Positions 34,505 through 46,449 of a DNA stretch of 64,000 bases are shown here, in pieces. This stretch comes from Imbricaverruca yamaguchii (Eukaryota > Arthropoda > Thecostraca > Neoverrucidae). The translations under genes and the position numbers were made by a program. The DNA lies in the NCBI GenBank assembly GCA_034440575.1, contig JAOTOL010001457.1:675001-739000 (forward strand). Direction: 5' to 3'. The notes beneath the pieces are model-generated. The model did no database searches. It was given only the letters and a program-made list of their open reading frames with translations, and was not told the DNA's origin. Numbering within the stretch: position 1 is the stretch's first letter; each line of letters starts with the position of its first letter.

Positions 34505-35120
34505 GAGGCCGCGATCGTCGCTGCTACCGCTGCTTCGGCCGCAGTCGGTGCCGCCGCTGTACGACGTCTGACCTCGGCCCTGCGGCGGCGCTGATGGACT
34601 TCCGGCGTCGTCGGTCATTTCGCGGTCGCCTGCCCGCAACGAGTGGGAAACTCCGCCGGGGGCACGCCAGCGCAAGCGCCGTCTCCGGAGGTGTGAGCGC
34701 GCTCCCGGTGGTGGAAATGTCTGTGGAAACGGCGTGGCACGTCGGGCACTGATAGACACGGGATGTAACGATGTGCCCATCTACGTCGGGTGCTGCTCGA
34801 CGTGGGAGCCGCGGTCGGTGCTGCTACGCGCCGTTAATGAGGGAACGCTGAGGTGCGTCGGCGTCACGCGTGTGGTGGTGGCCTACCAGGGCAAGCGGGT
34901 TACGCTCGCGGCCCTGGTGGTGCCGGACAGACCGCTGGGCGTGGACATGATTATGGGCATGACCGGGGTGACGGCGCTGGGAAGCGTCGTAGTGCAGGCC
35001 GCGTCAAACGTGGGGGGTCTGCACGGCGGTGGCGGCGGCACGGAGCGTGTAGGTGGATGCCGCGGTGGTCGGGGCGGCGGCACAGGATGTGCAGGTGGAT
35101 GCCCCAGACTTCGTGGCGCG
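34505..35120 (+). pseudogene. Ty3-type nucleocapsid-end and aspartic protease fragment
   Basis: A CYRCF-type half zinc knuckle (about 34520) is followed by a frame carrying ALIDTGCND (34746-34772). This is the DTG active-site loop of a retroviral-type aspartic protease, which would cut the Gag-Pol polyprotein. The strand pattern after it (RVVVAYQGKRVTLAALVVPDRP, then a GMTG turn) fits the rest of the protease fold. The region then degenerates into Gly-rich low-complexity sequence (34995-35100) before reverse transcriptase begins. Confidence 0.65.
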
Positions 35121-35745
35121 CTTTGATGCGCGGACTGCGGCCTGGACGGTGGCCTTGGAAGTGGGCGACGGGCATCGGACCGGCGCACCTGCGGAGCCGG
35201 ACCGCGCAGTACGCGGTGCCGGTGGCAGCGCGCGCGCGGCGTACGATGCCGAGCCCGACTTATGGGTTGCCGAGGGCTGGCTGCGGCCATACGAGGGGAC
35301 GGATGGGCCAGCGCGCGGCCTGATACCGTTTATGGCGGTCCAACAGCCGAACAAGGGCAAGGTGCGCCCCGTTCTGGACTACCGCGAGTTGAACAGTCAC
35401 GTCCTTGCGCACACCGCCGCCGCGGACGTCTGTGTCGACCAGCTGCGACGCTGGCGACAACACGGCGCCCGTGCCGCGGTCGTTGATCTGCGCATGGCGT
35501 ACCTGCAGCTCCGGCTGGACAGACGGCTGTGACCGTATCAGACGGTCGAGGTTCCCGGACAGCGGTACTGTCTAACACGGATCGGATTCGGGCTCAACAT
35601 CGCCCCGCTCGTGATGAAGGCCGTCGTGAAAGCTGTGCTGCTTCGCGACCGGGACGTGTCCGCGGCGTGTCGCCCTACGTAGATGATCTGCTGGTGGACG
35701 AGAGCGCCATCAGTGCAGACTACGCAGTTCGGTACACTGAAGTAT
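35121..35745 (+). pseudogene. Ty3-type reverse transcriptase fragment, truncated
   Basis: Palm motifs of a Ty3/gypsy polymerase are readable in order: KVRPVLDYRELNSH (about 35359-35400), VVDLRMAYLQL (about 35480-35512), then after an in-frame TGA (35530-35532) YQTVEVPGQRYCLTRIGFGLN, and the catalytic YVDD (35676-35687) in a shifted frame. The element stops shortly after YVDD at about 35745, and unrelated AT-rich sequence follows, so thumb, RNase H and integrase are missing. At least one stop and one frameshift make it inactive. Confidence 0.75.
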
Positions 35746-35842
35746 ACGTTGGTAAGAGCATATTTAAGCGTAGTGATTAAGCATGGTCTCTTTTGCCATG
35801 AGCTCATATGAGCGTAATACAATTAGGACGTAATATAAATTT

Positions 35843-36490
35843 AGCAACGTATAATTTCAGGAATGGTAGTTTTGAGTTCAGATCGACAGGGGGATTAATT
35901 TGAGATGAAACACAACCACATTCGCATAAATCTCCATTTTGGTGTATGTTCTCACCCCATGTATTGGTTGAGAATATTGATGCACCCGGGAAATTTCCTC
36001 GGAAATGCAAGTGTCGGAGGTGTGGTTGCTGGCATACAAAAATAAATCAGAGAAATCGCTGGGGCCGGTCATATCGCACCCATTGCCTCCATGCTAAACG
36101 CTATGGGGAATAATGCGTTGCGTAAAAAACCGAATTCATGAGTATGCAGTTGAAACAGTTGGCAACGTATAATTTCAGAAAGTGTAGTTTTTAGTTCAGC
36201 TTGACACTGGAAGTCATTTGAGATGAAGCGTGACCGCATTTGCCCTGATCTGCATTTTTGGTGTATATTCTCACCGCCATGTATTGCGTGAGAATATGGA
36301 TGCGCCCCGGAAATTTCATCGGGAATGCAAATATTGGAGGTGTAGTTGCTGGCATACCAAAAATCAGAGAAATAGCAGGGGCCGGTCATATCGCACCCGT
36401 TGGCTCCCATGCTGAATCTTATGGGAAGTAAAACATTACGTCAAAAACCGAATCACATGTAATGAGATAAAAGGTACGATGTAAAGCAGT
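35843..36490 (+). repeat. tandem duplication, ~318-bp unit
   Basis: Two diverged head-to-tail copies (35843-36160 and 36161-36485) share the CAACGTATAATTTCAG start, the GTGTAT.TTCTCACC block, the GGGGCCGGTCATATCGCACCC block and an AAAAACCGAAT end. A third copy begins at about 36486 and fades. No coding capacity. Confidence 0.8.
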
Positions 36491-36618
36491 TAGCAATGAG
36501 GAGCTTTGAACTCTGCGTACTAAGGCGATTTGTTTCCATATACTGTTTGGTTTGTTTGGTAGACGGTTGGGATTTTGTGGTGGTACTTTTAAATTTTAGG
36601 TTATAATTAGCGTTGAAA

Positions 36619-36950
36619 GCTATACTACTGCATGCACCAAAATTTGGAGACTACCGTTGTGTTCAGTCGGTTAAGGTGCATGCTATGCTATATTTTGAGG
36701 GTTTTTGAAGAGGCCACCATAAATGGGGTGAGCGTGGGCTGAGCGTGGACTGAGCGTGGACTGAGCGTCGGCCTAGCATTGTATGAGCTAAACTACTGCA
36801 TGCACCAAACTTTGGAGAATACCATTGTGCTCAGCCCGTCAAGATGCATGTGTTGCTATATTTTGAACGTTTTTGAAGGGGCCGCCATTGTGGGCTGAGC
36901 ATGGGCTGAGCGTGGGCTGACCGTGAGTTGTCTTGACACACGTGTATGGG
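36619..36950 (+). repeat. tandem duplication, ~166-bp unit with GGGCTGAGCGT repeats
   Basis: Two copies (36619-36784 and 36785-36950) share the ACTACTGCATGCACCAAA start, a GCTATATTTTGA block and a TTTTTGAAG..GCC block. Each ends in short GGGCTGAGCGT units repeated two to four times. Confidence 0.8.
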
Positions 36951-36975
36951 AGAAAGTTGACTTCGAACAACGTTT

Positions 36976-37213
36976 TATGTCCACTCTACCCATTAGAAGA
37001 GGAAAATTAAAGAAAACTTGAAAACGCCATATTTTGGAATTGCAACAAAAAGAAAACTTTCGGGTGACATAAAATTGTACGGTCCTGATAGATTTCGCTT
37101 TCTTTTTCTGATTCCAAACGATTTTTTTTTCTTCAAATCTCCCTCAAAATGAACCCCCCAGAGCCGAAAACATAATGCAAGTCGTGAAACTCTGGGGCCA
37201 CTAGTGACGTGAC
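36976..37213 (-). repeat. dispersed repeat, copy 2
   Basis: Reverse-complement relative of 7607-7855, with the same landmark order. It is followed by a C-run and G-run patch at 37250-37280. Confidence 0.65.
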
Positions 37214-38082
37214 CTTTTGGGGGAAATTTGGAGTTTGGAGTTCGGAGATTAGAGGGGGTCTCAATCGACCCCCCCCCGAGCGTAGTGAGGATCTAACAGA
37301 AGTAACGGGGTTAATACTCGTTTTAGATTTTGGGATCACTCGGTGACCTAAACGATTACTGTCTATATTTTGAAAAAATGCACAAGTTTTATGTACCGTC
37401 ATTCTCTGCGTAGCAGCTGTAGCATATATGCGCTGAGTATGCTCACCATATTATTCAATATCTTTGGTTTCATATTGTCTGTGTTATGTTATATTATGAT
37501 ATGCTGAAGTTTACCGTTCCCGGGAACGCCGTTCTCCGGAAAATACCATTAGTGTCCCAATCTGGACCAAAGGACATGCAATAATATTTTCACCGGGCAC
37601 ACAACGGTGACAAGATATATGAGAGAAAAAAAATCTGCTCGAATATCCACATGTGGGATGTAGAAAAGGTACCGAATTCACCTATAAAATTCCTAAGCTT
37701 TCATATGACGAGCCAATGTTCCTCCCCAGTTAAAATTTCCAAATATGCTCCCGCTAGACCTTTCACTCGACCCAAGTGGTCCGGATGTAGTGGCCGTAAC
37801 TTTAAGCCTTAAACACTCAACCTAATAACCGACACCCATCAACAAACACCCTATGTCATACATAACCCGTATGTCAGGATACAGCGCTTCACTTCGAAAA
37901 TATATTATTTTAAGCATTGTGTTACATCGGGAGAGTAAGCAGTTATAGCGAATACAGCAAAGGGGAAGACATCTTGTTCATCCGGTGGAGAGACGCAGTT
38001 CCCGATACGTTCTCCCGGCCCGGTAGTATAAATATACTATACATACTATAGTACATATATATGCACATATATGTATATATTT
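37214..38082. other. no recognisable gene
   Basis: AT-rich intergenic sequence. No repeat or coding signal was noticed. Confidence 0.45.
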
Positions 38083-38090
38083 ACACACAC

Positions 38091-38164
<74 letters not shown>

Positions 38165-38168
38165 ATAT
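38083..38168. repeat. (CA)/(TA)n microsatellite
   Basis: A short ACAC run and then about 75 bp of TA dinucleotides with one interruption near 38152. Confidence 0.95.
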
Positions 38169-38169
38169 G

Positions 38170-39064
38170 CAGCAAAGCTTCCTGTGGGGGACACTTGGAA
38201 CACATATATTTAACCTCTACCATTTTCCTTTGCCCCGGTAATGTAACGGCAGATACTGCAACCGGAAATCATCACTGCGGTCTCGCTGCTAGGTCGACAG
38301 TCGCCGCCAGCCGTGCTGTCGAGGCCAGTGGCTATTGTGACTCCTCCCCCTCCGAGCAAGGCTCATAACTGACCTAACTGACCAACGGCGGCCCCGTCGG
38401 CCGCCGCTGTCTGATGGATGTCGGATTTCATGTCAGTGTCTGGCGTTGGATGTATGGCTGGATGGAATGACTGTGGGATTACAGTAGTGTGATTTTGATG
38501 TATTGTCTCGAATACAGGTATCTGTGTAATGTCAGAAGTGAACGCTAGGTATTTTGCACTATATATTCGTTGAAGTGTGAACCTGTAATAGTAGGTGTGT
38601 CCCGAGTGCATTATGAGTGTGTGGAGGATGATAGGTATGACAGAGGTCATACCATTTGGCCAAGGTATAGTCTATATGTCTGACTGCAGGTGTGCCTTGA
38701 ATGTATGTCTGTGATTTATGAATGGAATTAGGACGTGGAGGTTGGATGAATGTTGGATGAATGCTCCATGAATGTTCATGTGCATATGACATGTGAAATC
38801 TTATTTGGGCTGTAGCGCCTCGAAACTGCCGCCTGCCTATGTGCAGCCGGCACACAGGCAACCGGCTACACACCGGCCCCAACGTGCCGGGCTGCACGTC
38901 GGGGCTTGCGCCCGAACAGGTCGCCGTAGGGCGGCAACCTTCATGTGAGGGGGCGCATGGCCCCATTCTCTTCCCCTGCATCTGTCGGTGACTTCTGCAT
39001 CTGTCAGCTGACAGCTGGCCGCGTTCAGGCTCACAGTTTTCTCTTTTCTTCGAAGAAGAAAGAC
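38170..39064. other. no recognised gene
   Basis: Mixed composition with a GC-rich part at 38820-39000. A 203-residue minus-strand ORF spans much of it, but it lacks motifs and sits beside a possible LINE remnant, so it may be decayed element sequence. Confidence 0.35.
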
Positions 39065-39440
39065 TTATCTGACGCCGACGGATTGTGCTTTTCGGGTCCC
39101 TGGAATCCAAGAAGACAGCACTAAGTTCGACCTGCTGCTGGCATGCCTTTTTGTGTCGATCACCATGCACGTGCGGGTTGATTTTATCACGACCCAGACG
39201 TTCAGTTTCGTGGCACTTATTGTCGCACTGTGACGTAGGTTAGCGCAATCGCGAGCGGCCGGAAGCCCCATTTCCCCACCAGCAGCTCGGAGACCAGAAG
39301 CCGTTCCAGCTGCTCCTGTTGATACTCTGTGAACTGAGTGCAGCATGAGATGCCCCGCCGTTTCAATTTCATAATTCAGGTGGTGGTTGGGGCGAAATTC
39401 ACCATTGGAGGAGCAAAATTGACCATGGTGGGGGGTCATC
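39065..39440 (-). pseudogene. possible LINE ORF2 C-terminal remnant
   Basis: The minus strand contains a CSSNGEF...EIETAGHLMLH segment. With a change of frame it continues as CTQFTEYQQEQLERLL. This resembles the Cys-x-Cys...ET-x2-HxLL-x-C tail of Jockey/I-type polymerases. The match is short and needs a frameshift, so I hold it loosely. Confidence 0.3.
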
Positions 39441-39484
39441 TCTCTAAAAAAATGTGCAAAGCAAACACGCCTGATTGTAGGACT

Positions 39485-41985
39485 CTAATCCATTTTTATT
39501 AAGGGTCCTGTACTCTTGTGCACACACATCTTGTGCACTCTAACACCCGGGCTCTTTTTAAGACTTTTTCCGCACACGGTTTTTTTAGCTACCAGGGCAT
39601 TTTCGAAGACCCTGATGTGTTTATTTAGTGCCCAGTCATTTTTCTCTTTTGGGGCTGCGCTGCTTTTTGCGGGCCCAGCCTGTTTTGAGGCCCTTATGTG
39701 ATCGTATGGCAATGGTGTGCTTTAAGGGCCTCCCTGAATATTTTTAGAGCTCCCGTGTTTATTTAGGGCTGCAACGCGTGTTTCAAGGTCGTGCCTGTTT
39801 TTGCGAGACTCGTAGCCCCTTGGAGGGCCCGATGCATTTTCGGCTTCCAGTTGTGCTCTCAAGGTCCCGCTATATATTTCGGGTTTCTCACGCATATTTC
39901 TGGGACCCAGCATAATTTTGGGGTTCCGGTGAGATTTATGTGGGTATTGGTGAGTCTTTTCCAGTGCAGGCGCGTGGTTCTGGAGAGCCGACGTCGGTTT
40001 CCTGGGGTCGACGCAATTTTGTAGACCTTTTCTGAATTTGTCAAGTCCGAGTTTCGGACAGGTTTTGAATCCCCGGCGCCATGTCTTTGTGCCCGCCTCG
40101 ATTTTTGAGGATGCTGTATGCTTTTTGTCCAGGGCCATCACGATTTTTGAAGCATTTGGTGCTATGCATTGGGCCACAGCAATTTTTATGGTTCGGATGT
40201 TTTCGGAATCCCTCCTTATTTTGAAGGGCTATGGTTATATCCGGACTACTGACGGGTATTGTGGGTCCCGTGTGCGATATTTAGGGGACACGGCTCTAGT
40301 TTGCGGGGCCCCTGGTAGTCATATGGGTCCACAATGCGATTTGGGGGTGTCTTGTCGCAAATTTTCTGGCCTCGGTGCTAGTTTTGTGGTGTTCGTTGCA
40401 TTTATTTGGATCCTCCTGCTCGGTTTGGTGGGGCCCAGCGCGAGGTTTTGGGGCCCCGGCACGATTCTTAGGAATTATCTCTCACAGGAGGGTATGGGGA
40501 ATTGACCCCTTTCGGACACCACTCCTGATTCACTTAGCGCGATATTTCAGACCCCCATTGCTATTCTTCGGCCTCACGGTGATATTTTTTCCTTGCCCTG
40601 CATGATTCTTTTCCGGGACCCAACAGGATTTTAGGGAACGTTGACGTGACTTTTGAGGTCTCAGAGTGACATTCCGGGTCAGAATCGATGCTTTGGGATC
40701 AGTCGTGACTTTTTGTGCTCCCAGTTATTTTCAAGGTCTGCGACACGACTTTACTTTTTGGGATTAAAGTGCGACTTTTTTTACCTCCGTGTGATTTGCT
40801 TGGATTCATAGCACGATTTCTAGGGGCCTTGACGCTCTTTAGGGATCAAATGCGTTTTGGGTGGGCATAATTGCTGATGTGCCGAGTGGTTTTCCACACC
40901 TGGGTCGTTTTCTTGGCCTCGGCTTCATTTACTCTGAGTCCAAATGAGTCTTCCGGGGCACCAATGCTCTGTCGAGGCCCTGTCGTGATTTTCAGGGCCC
41001 GACTGCGACTTCTCAGGACTCAAATGCTTAGAATAATTTTCGTTGCCCCTGCCCAATCTTTTTGGGCTCATATTGTTGTTTTCAAGAACCACGGCACAAC
41101 ATTCATCGGCCCACAGCGTGATTTTCAGGGGCAATCCACAAACTTTTGAGGCCCTCGGCGTCATGTTCCACGGTCCGGCCCGTTTTCTTTGCGCCTTAGC
41201 GTGATTTTTTTAGGGACCCAGGCAAAACTTTTCGGTGACCCCAGCATAATTTCCAGAAGCACAGACGCAAACTTTTGAGGCCGCCAGCGGCTTCAGGGGC
41301 CCTGGCCCGATTTTTTTGGGACACCAACACGATTGTCAGGGGCCCTAGCCCTACGTTTTTTGGGGCACGAGCGTCACTTTCAAGTGTCCCGGTGATGCTT
41401 CTCGGGACCCAGCATGATTTCCACGCGCTTGGTCCGACTTTTTTGGCCCCACATAGTGATTGCCAGGGCCCTGGCACAAAACGTGAATTTTATGGCACGG
41501 CTTTCGGGCCCCAGCATGGTTTTCAGGAGCCCTGACCCGATTTGTTTGGTATCTCGACGTTATTTGCGTGGTCGCCGGCCGGAAATTTAAGGTTCCAGAT
41601 TCTAAGAGGCTAGGCTCGACATTTTCGAGGTCCCAGACATATATTCTGGGGCCCGGGTGCACTTTTTTTGCCCCAGCCTATTTTTTTGGACCCCAGACCG
41701 ATTTGTGGGGGCACAATGAGATTTCCAGGAGCCTCGGTGCGGCTTTGTGGGCATTATCAGGCGCCACCCGCGCAACTTCTTTGGGCCCTGAACACGATTT
41801 TCAAGGACCCAGCTGCGATTTTTGGTGACCCTAGTGGGATATCTAGGCTCCATGCTCACCTTTTTGTTTTATGCCTTTCCGGATAGCGGTCTCCTCAAAT
41901 TACAGGGGGCGCCCCCCCCCCAAGTCTCAAGGTAAGGGGTGGAGACGATTGCCCCGCTGTCCCCACCCCGGTAGCGACGTCCCTG
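39485..41985 (+). repeat. degenerate ~22-bp tandem array family, copy 1
   Basis: For 2.5 kb the sequence is a chain of irregular 20-24 bp units of the form GGGCCCCAGCACGATTTTCAG: a G/C-rich half, then GA and a T-run. Parts of it (about 39600-40250) are colinear with 47960-48680, so the whole is a dispersed repeat rather than a purely local expansion. It ends in a block (41905-41985) whose reverse complement begins CAGGGACGTCGCTACC, like an element terminus. The many ORFs rich in Phe, Gly and Pro are by-products. Confidence 0.75.
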
Positions 41986-42986
41986 CTCCGAAACCTCATC
42001 TCATATCCACTGGCTTTCTTTTCCGGCTTAGGGCCTCCTCTCATTTTATTGGGCCTCCCTTCCCGTATTGAGACTCCTTTGCAATGTTTGGGGCCTCCGT
42101 GTCAATTTTTGGCACTCTCTTGAGTTCTGAGGCCTCCTACCCTCCCCTAGGTGACTTCTTTTTCAAATTATGGGCCTCCTCCTGGAGGCCCCTAATTTCT
42201 AGAATCTCTTTTTCGTCTTGGGGCCTCTGTTTCATCCTGGGGCCTTCGTTTCGTCCTGGGGGCCTCCCTGTTCTTCCTGGGGGCATCATTTTCGTCATGG
42301 GGGCCTCTTTTTCGCCCTGAGGGCCTCTTTTTCGTCCTGGAGGGCCTTCTTTTCGTCCTGGAGGGCCTCCTTTTCTTCCTGGAGGGCCTCCTTTTCGTCA
42401 TGGGGGCCTCCTTTTCGTCCTGAGGGCCTGCTTTTCGTCCTGGAGGGCCTCCTTTTCGTCCTGGAGGGCCTCCTTTTCGTCCTGGAGGGCCTTCTTTTCG
42501 TCCTGGGGCCTCCTTTTCGTCCTGGTGGCCATTTCGTCCTGGGGCCTCTGTGTCAACATTTGGCACTCGCTTGATTTCTGGGGCCTCCTACCCTCTCCTA
42601 GGTGACTTCTTTTACAAATTAGGGACCTCCTCCTGGAGGCCCCTAATTTGTATAATCTCTTTTTCGTCTTGGGGGCCTCCTTTTCATCCTGGAGGGCCTC
42701 TTTTTCGTCCTGGAGGGCCTCCTTTTCGTCCTAGATGGCATCCTCTTCGTCCTGGAGGGCCTCCTTTTCGTCCTGGGGGCCTCCTTTTTCGTCCTGAGGT
42801 ACCTTCTTTTCGTCCTGGGGGCCTCTTTTTCGTTCTGAGGGCCTCCTTTTCTTCCTGGGGTTTCCTTTTCGTCCTGGGGGCCTCCTTTTCGTCCTGGTGG
42901 CCTCATCAAATTTCAGGGGGCGGCGCCCCCAGTCTCACGGCAGGGTGGGCAATTGCCCCCGCTGCCCCCCGGTGGCGACGCCCCTG
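41986..42986 (+). repeat. 22-bp array family, copy 2, with a nested 455-bp duplication
   Basis: This copy holds two homogenised sub-arrays of the unit GGGCCTCCTTTTCGTCCTGG (about 42200-42540 and 42655-42905). Each is preceded by the same leader (TTTTTGGCACTC..TTGA ... CTCCTACCCTC.CCTAGGTGAC), so the whole block is duplicated with a period near 455 bp. It ends with a terminus whose reverse complement starts CAGGGGCGTCGCCACC (42971-42986). Lys/Arg/Gly/Pro-rich minus-strand ORFs read from it are artefacts. Confidence 0.8.
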
Positions 42987-43142
42987 GCTCAGGATATATG
43001 TGAAATGACATGCTTTGTGGACTAAACATCCTGTATAAAAGAGGGAGCTTGAATAGTTGGATGCAATTGACAAATTAAAAATATAAATAGATGTGTCCCT
43101 AGTTCAACAAAGGGGTCCAAGATTGTGTCCACTGATGTCTGC
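42987..43142. other. short unique spacer
   Basis: AT-rich spacer between the 22-bp array and the CTGT microsatellite. No gene seen. Confidence 0.5.
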
Positions 43143-44130
<988 letters not shown>

Positions 44131-44370
44131 AGCCAGCGTGCCATATGAGACTCAATATATTTCTTGACTGACCTACCCGATAACCGACCAACCTGACTGA
44201 CCTGCCGACCACGCTACGAAGTCACAACTTTCGGTGTGTTGCAATTTCACCCGGTGGATGGAAGTTTTCCCTCTGATGAACGTGAAAATTAGCACTGTTG
44301 CCATTGTTGACTCGTGGGTTCTTGGCCCAATGCGGTTGTCCTTGCAATTTGCACGTGGTTTGTGTGGCCG
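44131..44370. other. no recognised gene
   Basis: Contains short CTGACC/CCGACC repeats near 44168-44215. The remainder may belong to the decayed Ty3 element that follows. Confidence 0.4.
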
Positions 44371-44830
44371 ATTTATTAGGTCAGATTTTGGTTGAGGTAT
44401 TCCGCATTATTGGTGTAAAGAAAGTTAACGCAACGAGTCATAACCCACAGGAAAACAGCGAGTGAAAGCGAATGATCTGCACCGTCACTGACATGTTGGC
44501 GGAATACCTTTCAGTGAACCATACCGAGTGGGAACAGCACCTGCCATTGTTGATGGGTTGACTAGTGCGTACGCTCTGATACTTGGGTACGAGCCTCGAT
44601 TACCTGTATATTCCGAAAGCAACCCCCACTTGCGTTCAAATCTGTTTCGGTGGCCAAGTACGTCAACAACTTCTGTAGAAATCTTCGTGGCATATATCAG
44701 TCTGCTATTCACATGTCTGGCAGGAGTCACGCTCGCAACAACAGGACATGTTGGCGTAAGATCAGTACGTTTGAGTTCACTCAATTGGCCCTATGATATG
44801 TACAGCAATGTTTTCGGCTATCTCCATTTA
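44371..44830 (+). pseudogene. Ty3-type integrase fragment
   Basis: The + strand reads SDFG, then after a frameshift VFRIIGVKKVNATSHNPQEN, then a stop, then CTVTDMLAEYLSVNHTEWEQHLP, a further stop, and LGYEPRLPVYSE. This is the second catalytic Asp region through the HPQ-x-NG-x-VER segment and the GREPRLP motif of Ty3/gypsy integrases. The residues expected to include the catalytic Glu read ENSE followed by a stop, so the enzyme is dead. It is about 8.6 kb from the gag-protease-RT fragment and need not come from the same insertion. Confidence 0.7.
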
Positions 44831-45285
44831 TAAAGCCAGGGCGTCACCTTGATTAATATTGATGGTACGGTGTGAGTTAGGGTTAACTTGATTTGGATGC
44901 TCGTAGTTCATATGCTCGTTTTGAACTTGTATTACCCGTCTCATGGTGTGCTCGCTTGGTCAGTAAGCGATCATGGTGTTCAGACCACGAGTTGAAGTCG
45001 CTGTTGCTAAATCAGAACTGTGCCGCACGGTGACCAGGAGCCCATGGTCGAGTGCCTTTGACAACTTCTATTAGCGTGCGTTTCCGAGCGGGATGTGTGA
45101 ATGTGCGAAGTCGTCACAATTCGCACTATGCTGATGCTCACAGACACCGATCTTCCGACAGGACCGAACGAGAGCCAATCCAGCAAAAGGAGGAAGTGTG
45201 TAGAAGAATGTGATTGTGCGGACGACGCCTATGCTGGTTGTGATGCGGGTCACGTGACCTGACGGCTGGTTGGTCAACTTCTTCC
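44831..45285. other. no recognisable gene
   Basis: May include the decayed 3' end of the Ty3 element. No motif was recognised. Confidence 0.4.
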
Positions 45286-45289
45286 CTGT

Positions 45290-45450
45290 GCGTCTCTGTT
45301 GCGGGTGACGGCGGCAGCTCAGTAGCTAAGCTGAGCCGCTGGCGTGCCATAGGTGCGAGGTTCAATTCGCGGCGGTGCCCGCCCTTCCTGCTAGGGTGGA
45401 AAACAGACGATGTCATACGGCCTCAGTTGCTCAGTGCGTCGTACAGCCAT
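45290..45450 (+). mobile_element. tRNA-derived SINE, copy A
   Basis: An A-box-like GCAGCTCAGTAGCTAAG (about 45313-45329) and a B-box-like GGTTCAATTCG (about 45359-45369) give the internal RNA polymerase III promoter of a tRNA-derived SINE. The body that follows, ending in CAGTGCGTCGTACAGCCATAA, matches 63790-63882 with the same order and spacing. The conserved non-tRNA body distinguishes it from a tRNA gene. No cloverleaf is intact. Confidence 0.65.
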
Positions 45451-46290
45451 AACCAACCAATCGACCGACCAATCACTGTTGCGTGCCATTCTTAACCTTG
45501 ACGGCGCGCGTATCTGTTCTGGCCGTGCCCATGGAGGTTCGTAATATAAGACAGCACCATAAAGCTCGTAAAGCCTTTATTATCGATAGCGTCTACAACT
45601 TTACAAGTACAGCTCCCAGGGACGCTCTTCAAATGTGCCCCAACAAGGCGGTCACCTCGGATGTCCGCAGAATGTGATGAATACCGTCGTAAGACATCCG
45701 GCACATCCTGGTGCGTGAAAGCAGAACAAAATAACTCCTCTTCGGACAGTTCTTGACTGTGCATTTAGGCACATCGCGCATATCTGAAAAAAGACATTCG
45801 ATGGACAGGCGCAAAGTCAAGTGTCAATAAAAGACAATTATGCCAGTAAAACTTCTTGCTGACGCCAATGCTAGTATTCAATGCTAAGTATTCTTCGGTA
45901 TTCTTCACCCCTAAGTGCTACAGGATTGATGTAGGTATAATAAATAAGTGGCTATTTCACACCCTCATCGAAGGAGGGGACGGAATACGCCCACAACGCC
46001 AGCAATGAAGTGCTGTGTTGTTATATTATAGTTACATGGGTCAACAGAAGCGGGTTAACGCACAAGCCTGGCTCGACCACACGCTGTAGTCGCCGCAGGT
46101 CGTCTGAAGCGGAGCTAGGGAAGTCAGGAAGACCTCCTCTCGTCCCGACCAGGGGCAGATATACCGGCCTGCTTGTCGGAGCTTTGCCCTGACGAGCAGT
46201 CACCCCCCCCGCTTATACTGGAGTTGTAGGTTGACCTGCTCCCACCCACCTGCCGATTGCCAAACGGGTCCGTAGTTGTGACAATCCGGT
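45451..46290. other. no recognisable gene
   Basis: Short ORFs on both strands (for example minus 45492-45764) lack recognisable domains. Confidence 0.4.
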
Positions 46291-46303
46291 CCAGTCAAAA
46301 ACT

Positions 46304-46448
46304 ATCTTTCTCTCCTCCCTCTCTCCTCTTTCCTCTCTCCTCCCTCTCTCCTCTTTCCTCTCTCCTCTCTGACACTCTCTCTCTCTCTGACACACTCTCT
46401 GACACACTTTGACACACTCTGACACACTCTATCTCTATCTCTCTCTCC
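46304..46448 (+). repeat. CT-rich and CTGACA microsatellite
   Basis: CTCTCCTCCCTCTCTCC-type units pass into CTCTGACACA units and then CTCTAT units. Glu/Arg-rich minus-strand ORFs here are by-products. Confidence 0.9.
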
Positions 46449-46449
46449 A

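Noticed and set aside
38559..39170. 203-residue minus-strand ORF
   Set aside because: No recognisable domain, His/Thr-rich low-information tail, and adjacent to a probable LINE remnant.
39485..41886. Many overlapping ORFs of 60-155 codons in the array region
   Set aside because: No domain motifs; all frames and both strands are similarly open, as expected for stop-poor degenerate repeats.
42192..42909. Minus-strand Lys/Arg/Gly/Pro-rich repeat proteins
   Set aside because: Products of the 22-bp GGGCCTCCTTTTCGTCCTGG array. A collagen-like or histone-tail-like reading is coincidental.
45306..45390. Functional tRNA gene
   Set aside because: A and B boxes are present, but the acceptor and anticodon stems do not pair, and a shared non-tRNA body follows, so it is a SINE.
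45629..45820. Possible THAP-type zinc finger on the minus strand (PKCTVKNC)
   Set aside because: Only the first Cys pair resembles a THAP domain. The downstream Trp, Pro and C-x2-H positions are missing.
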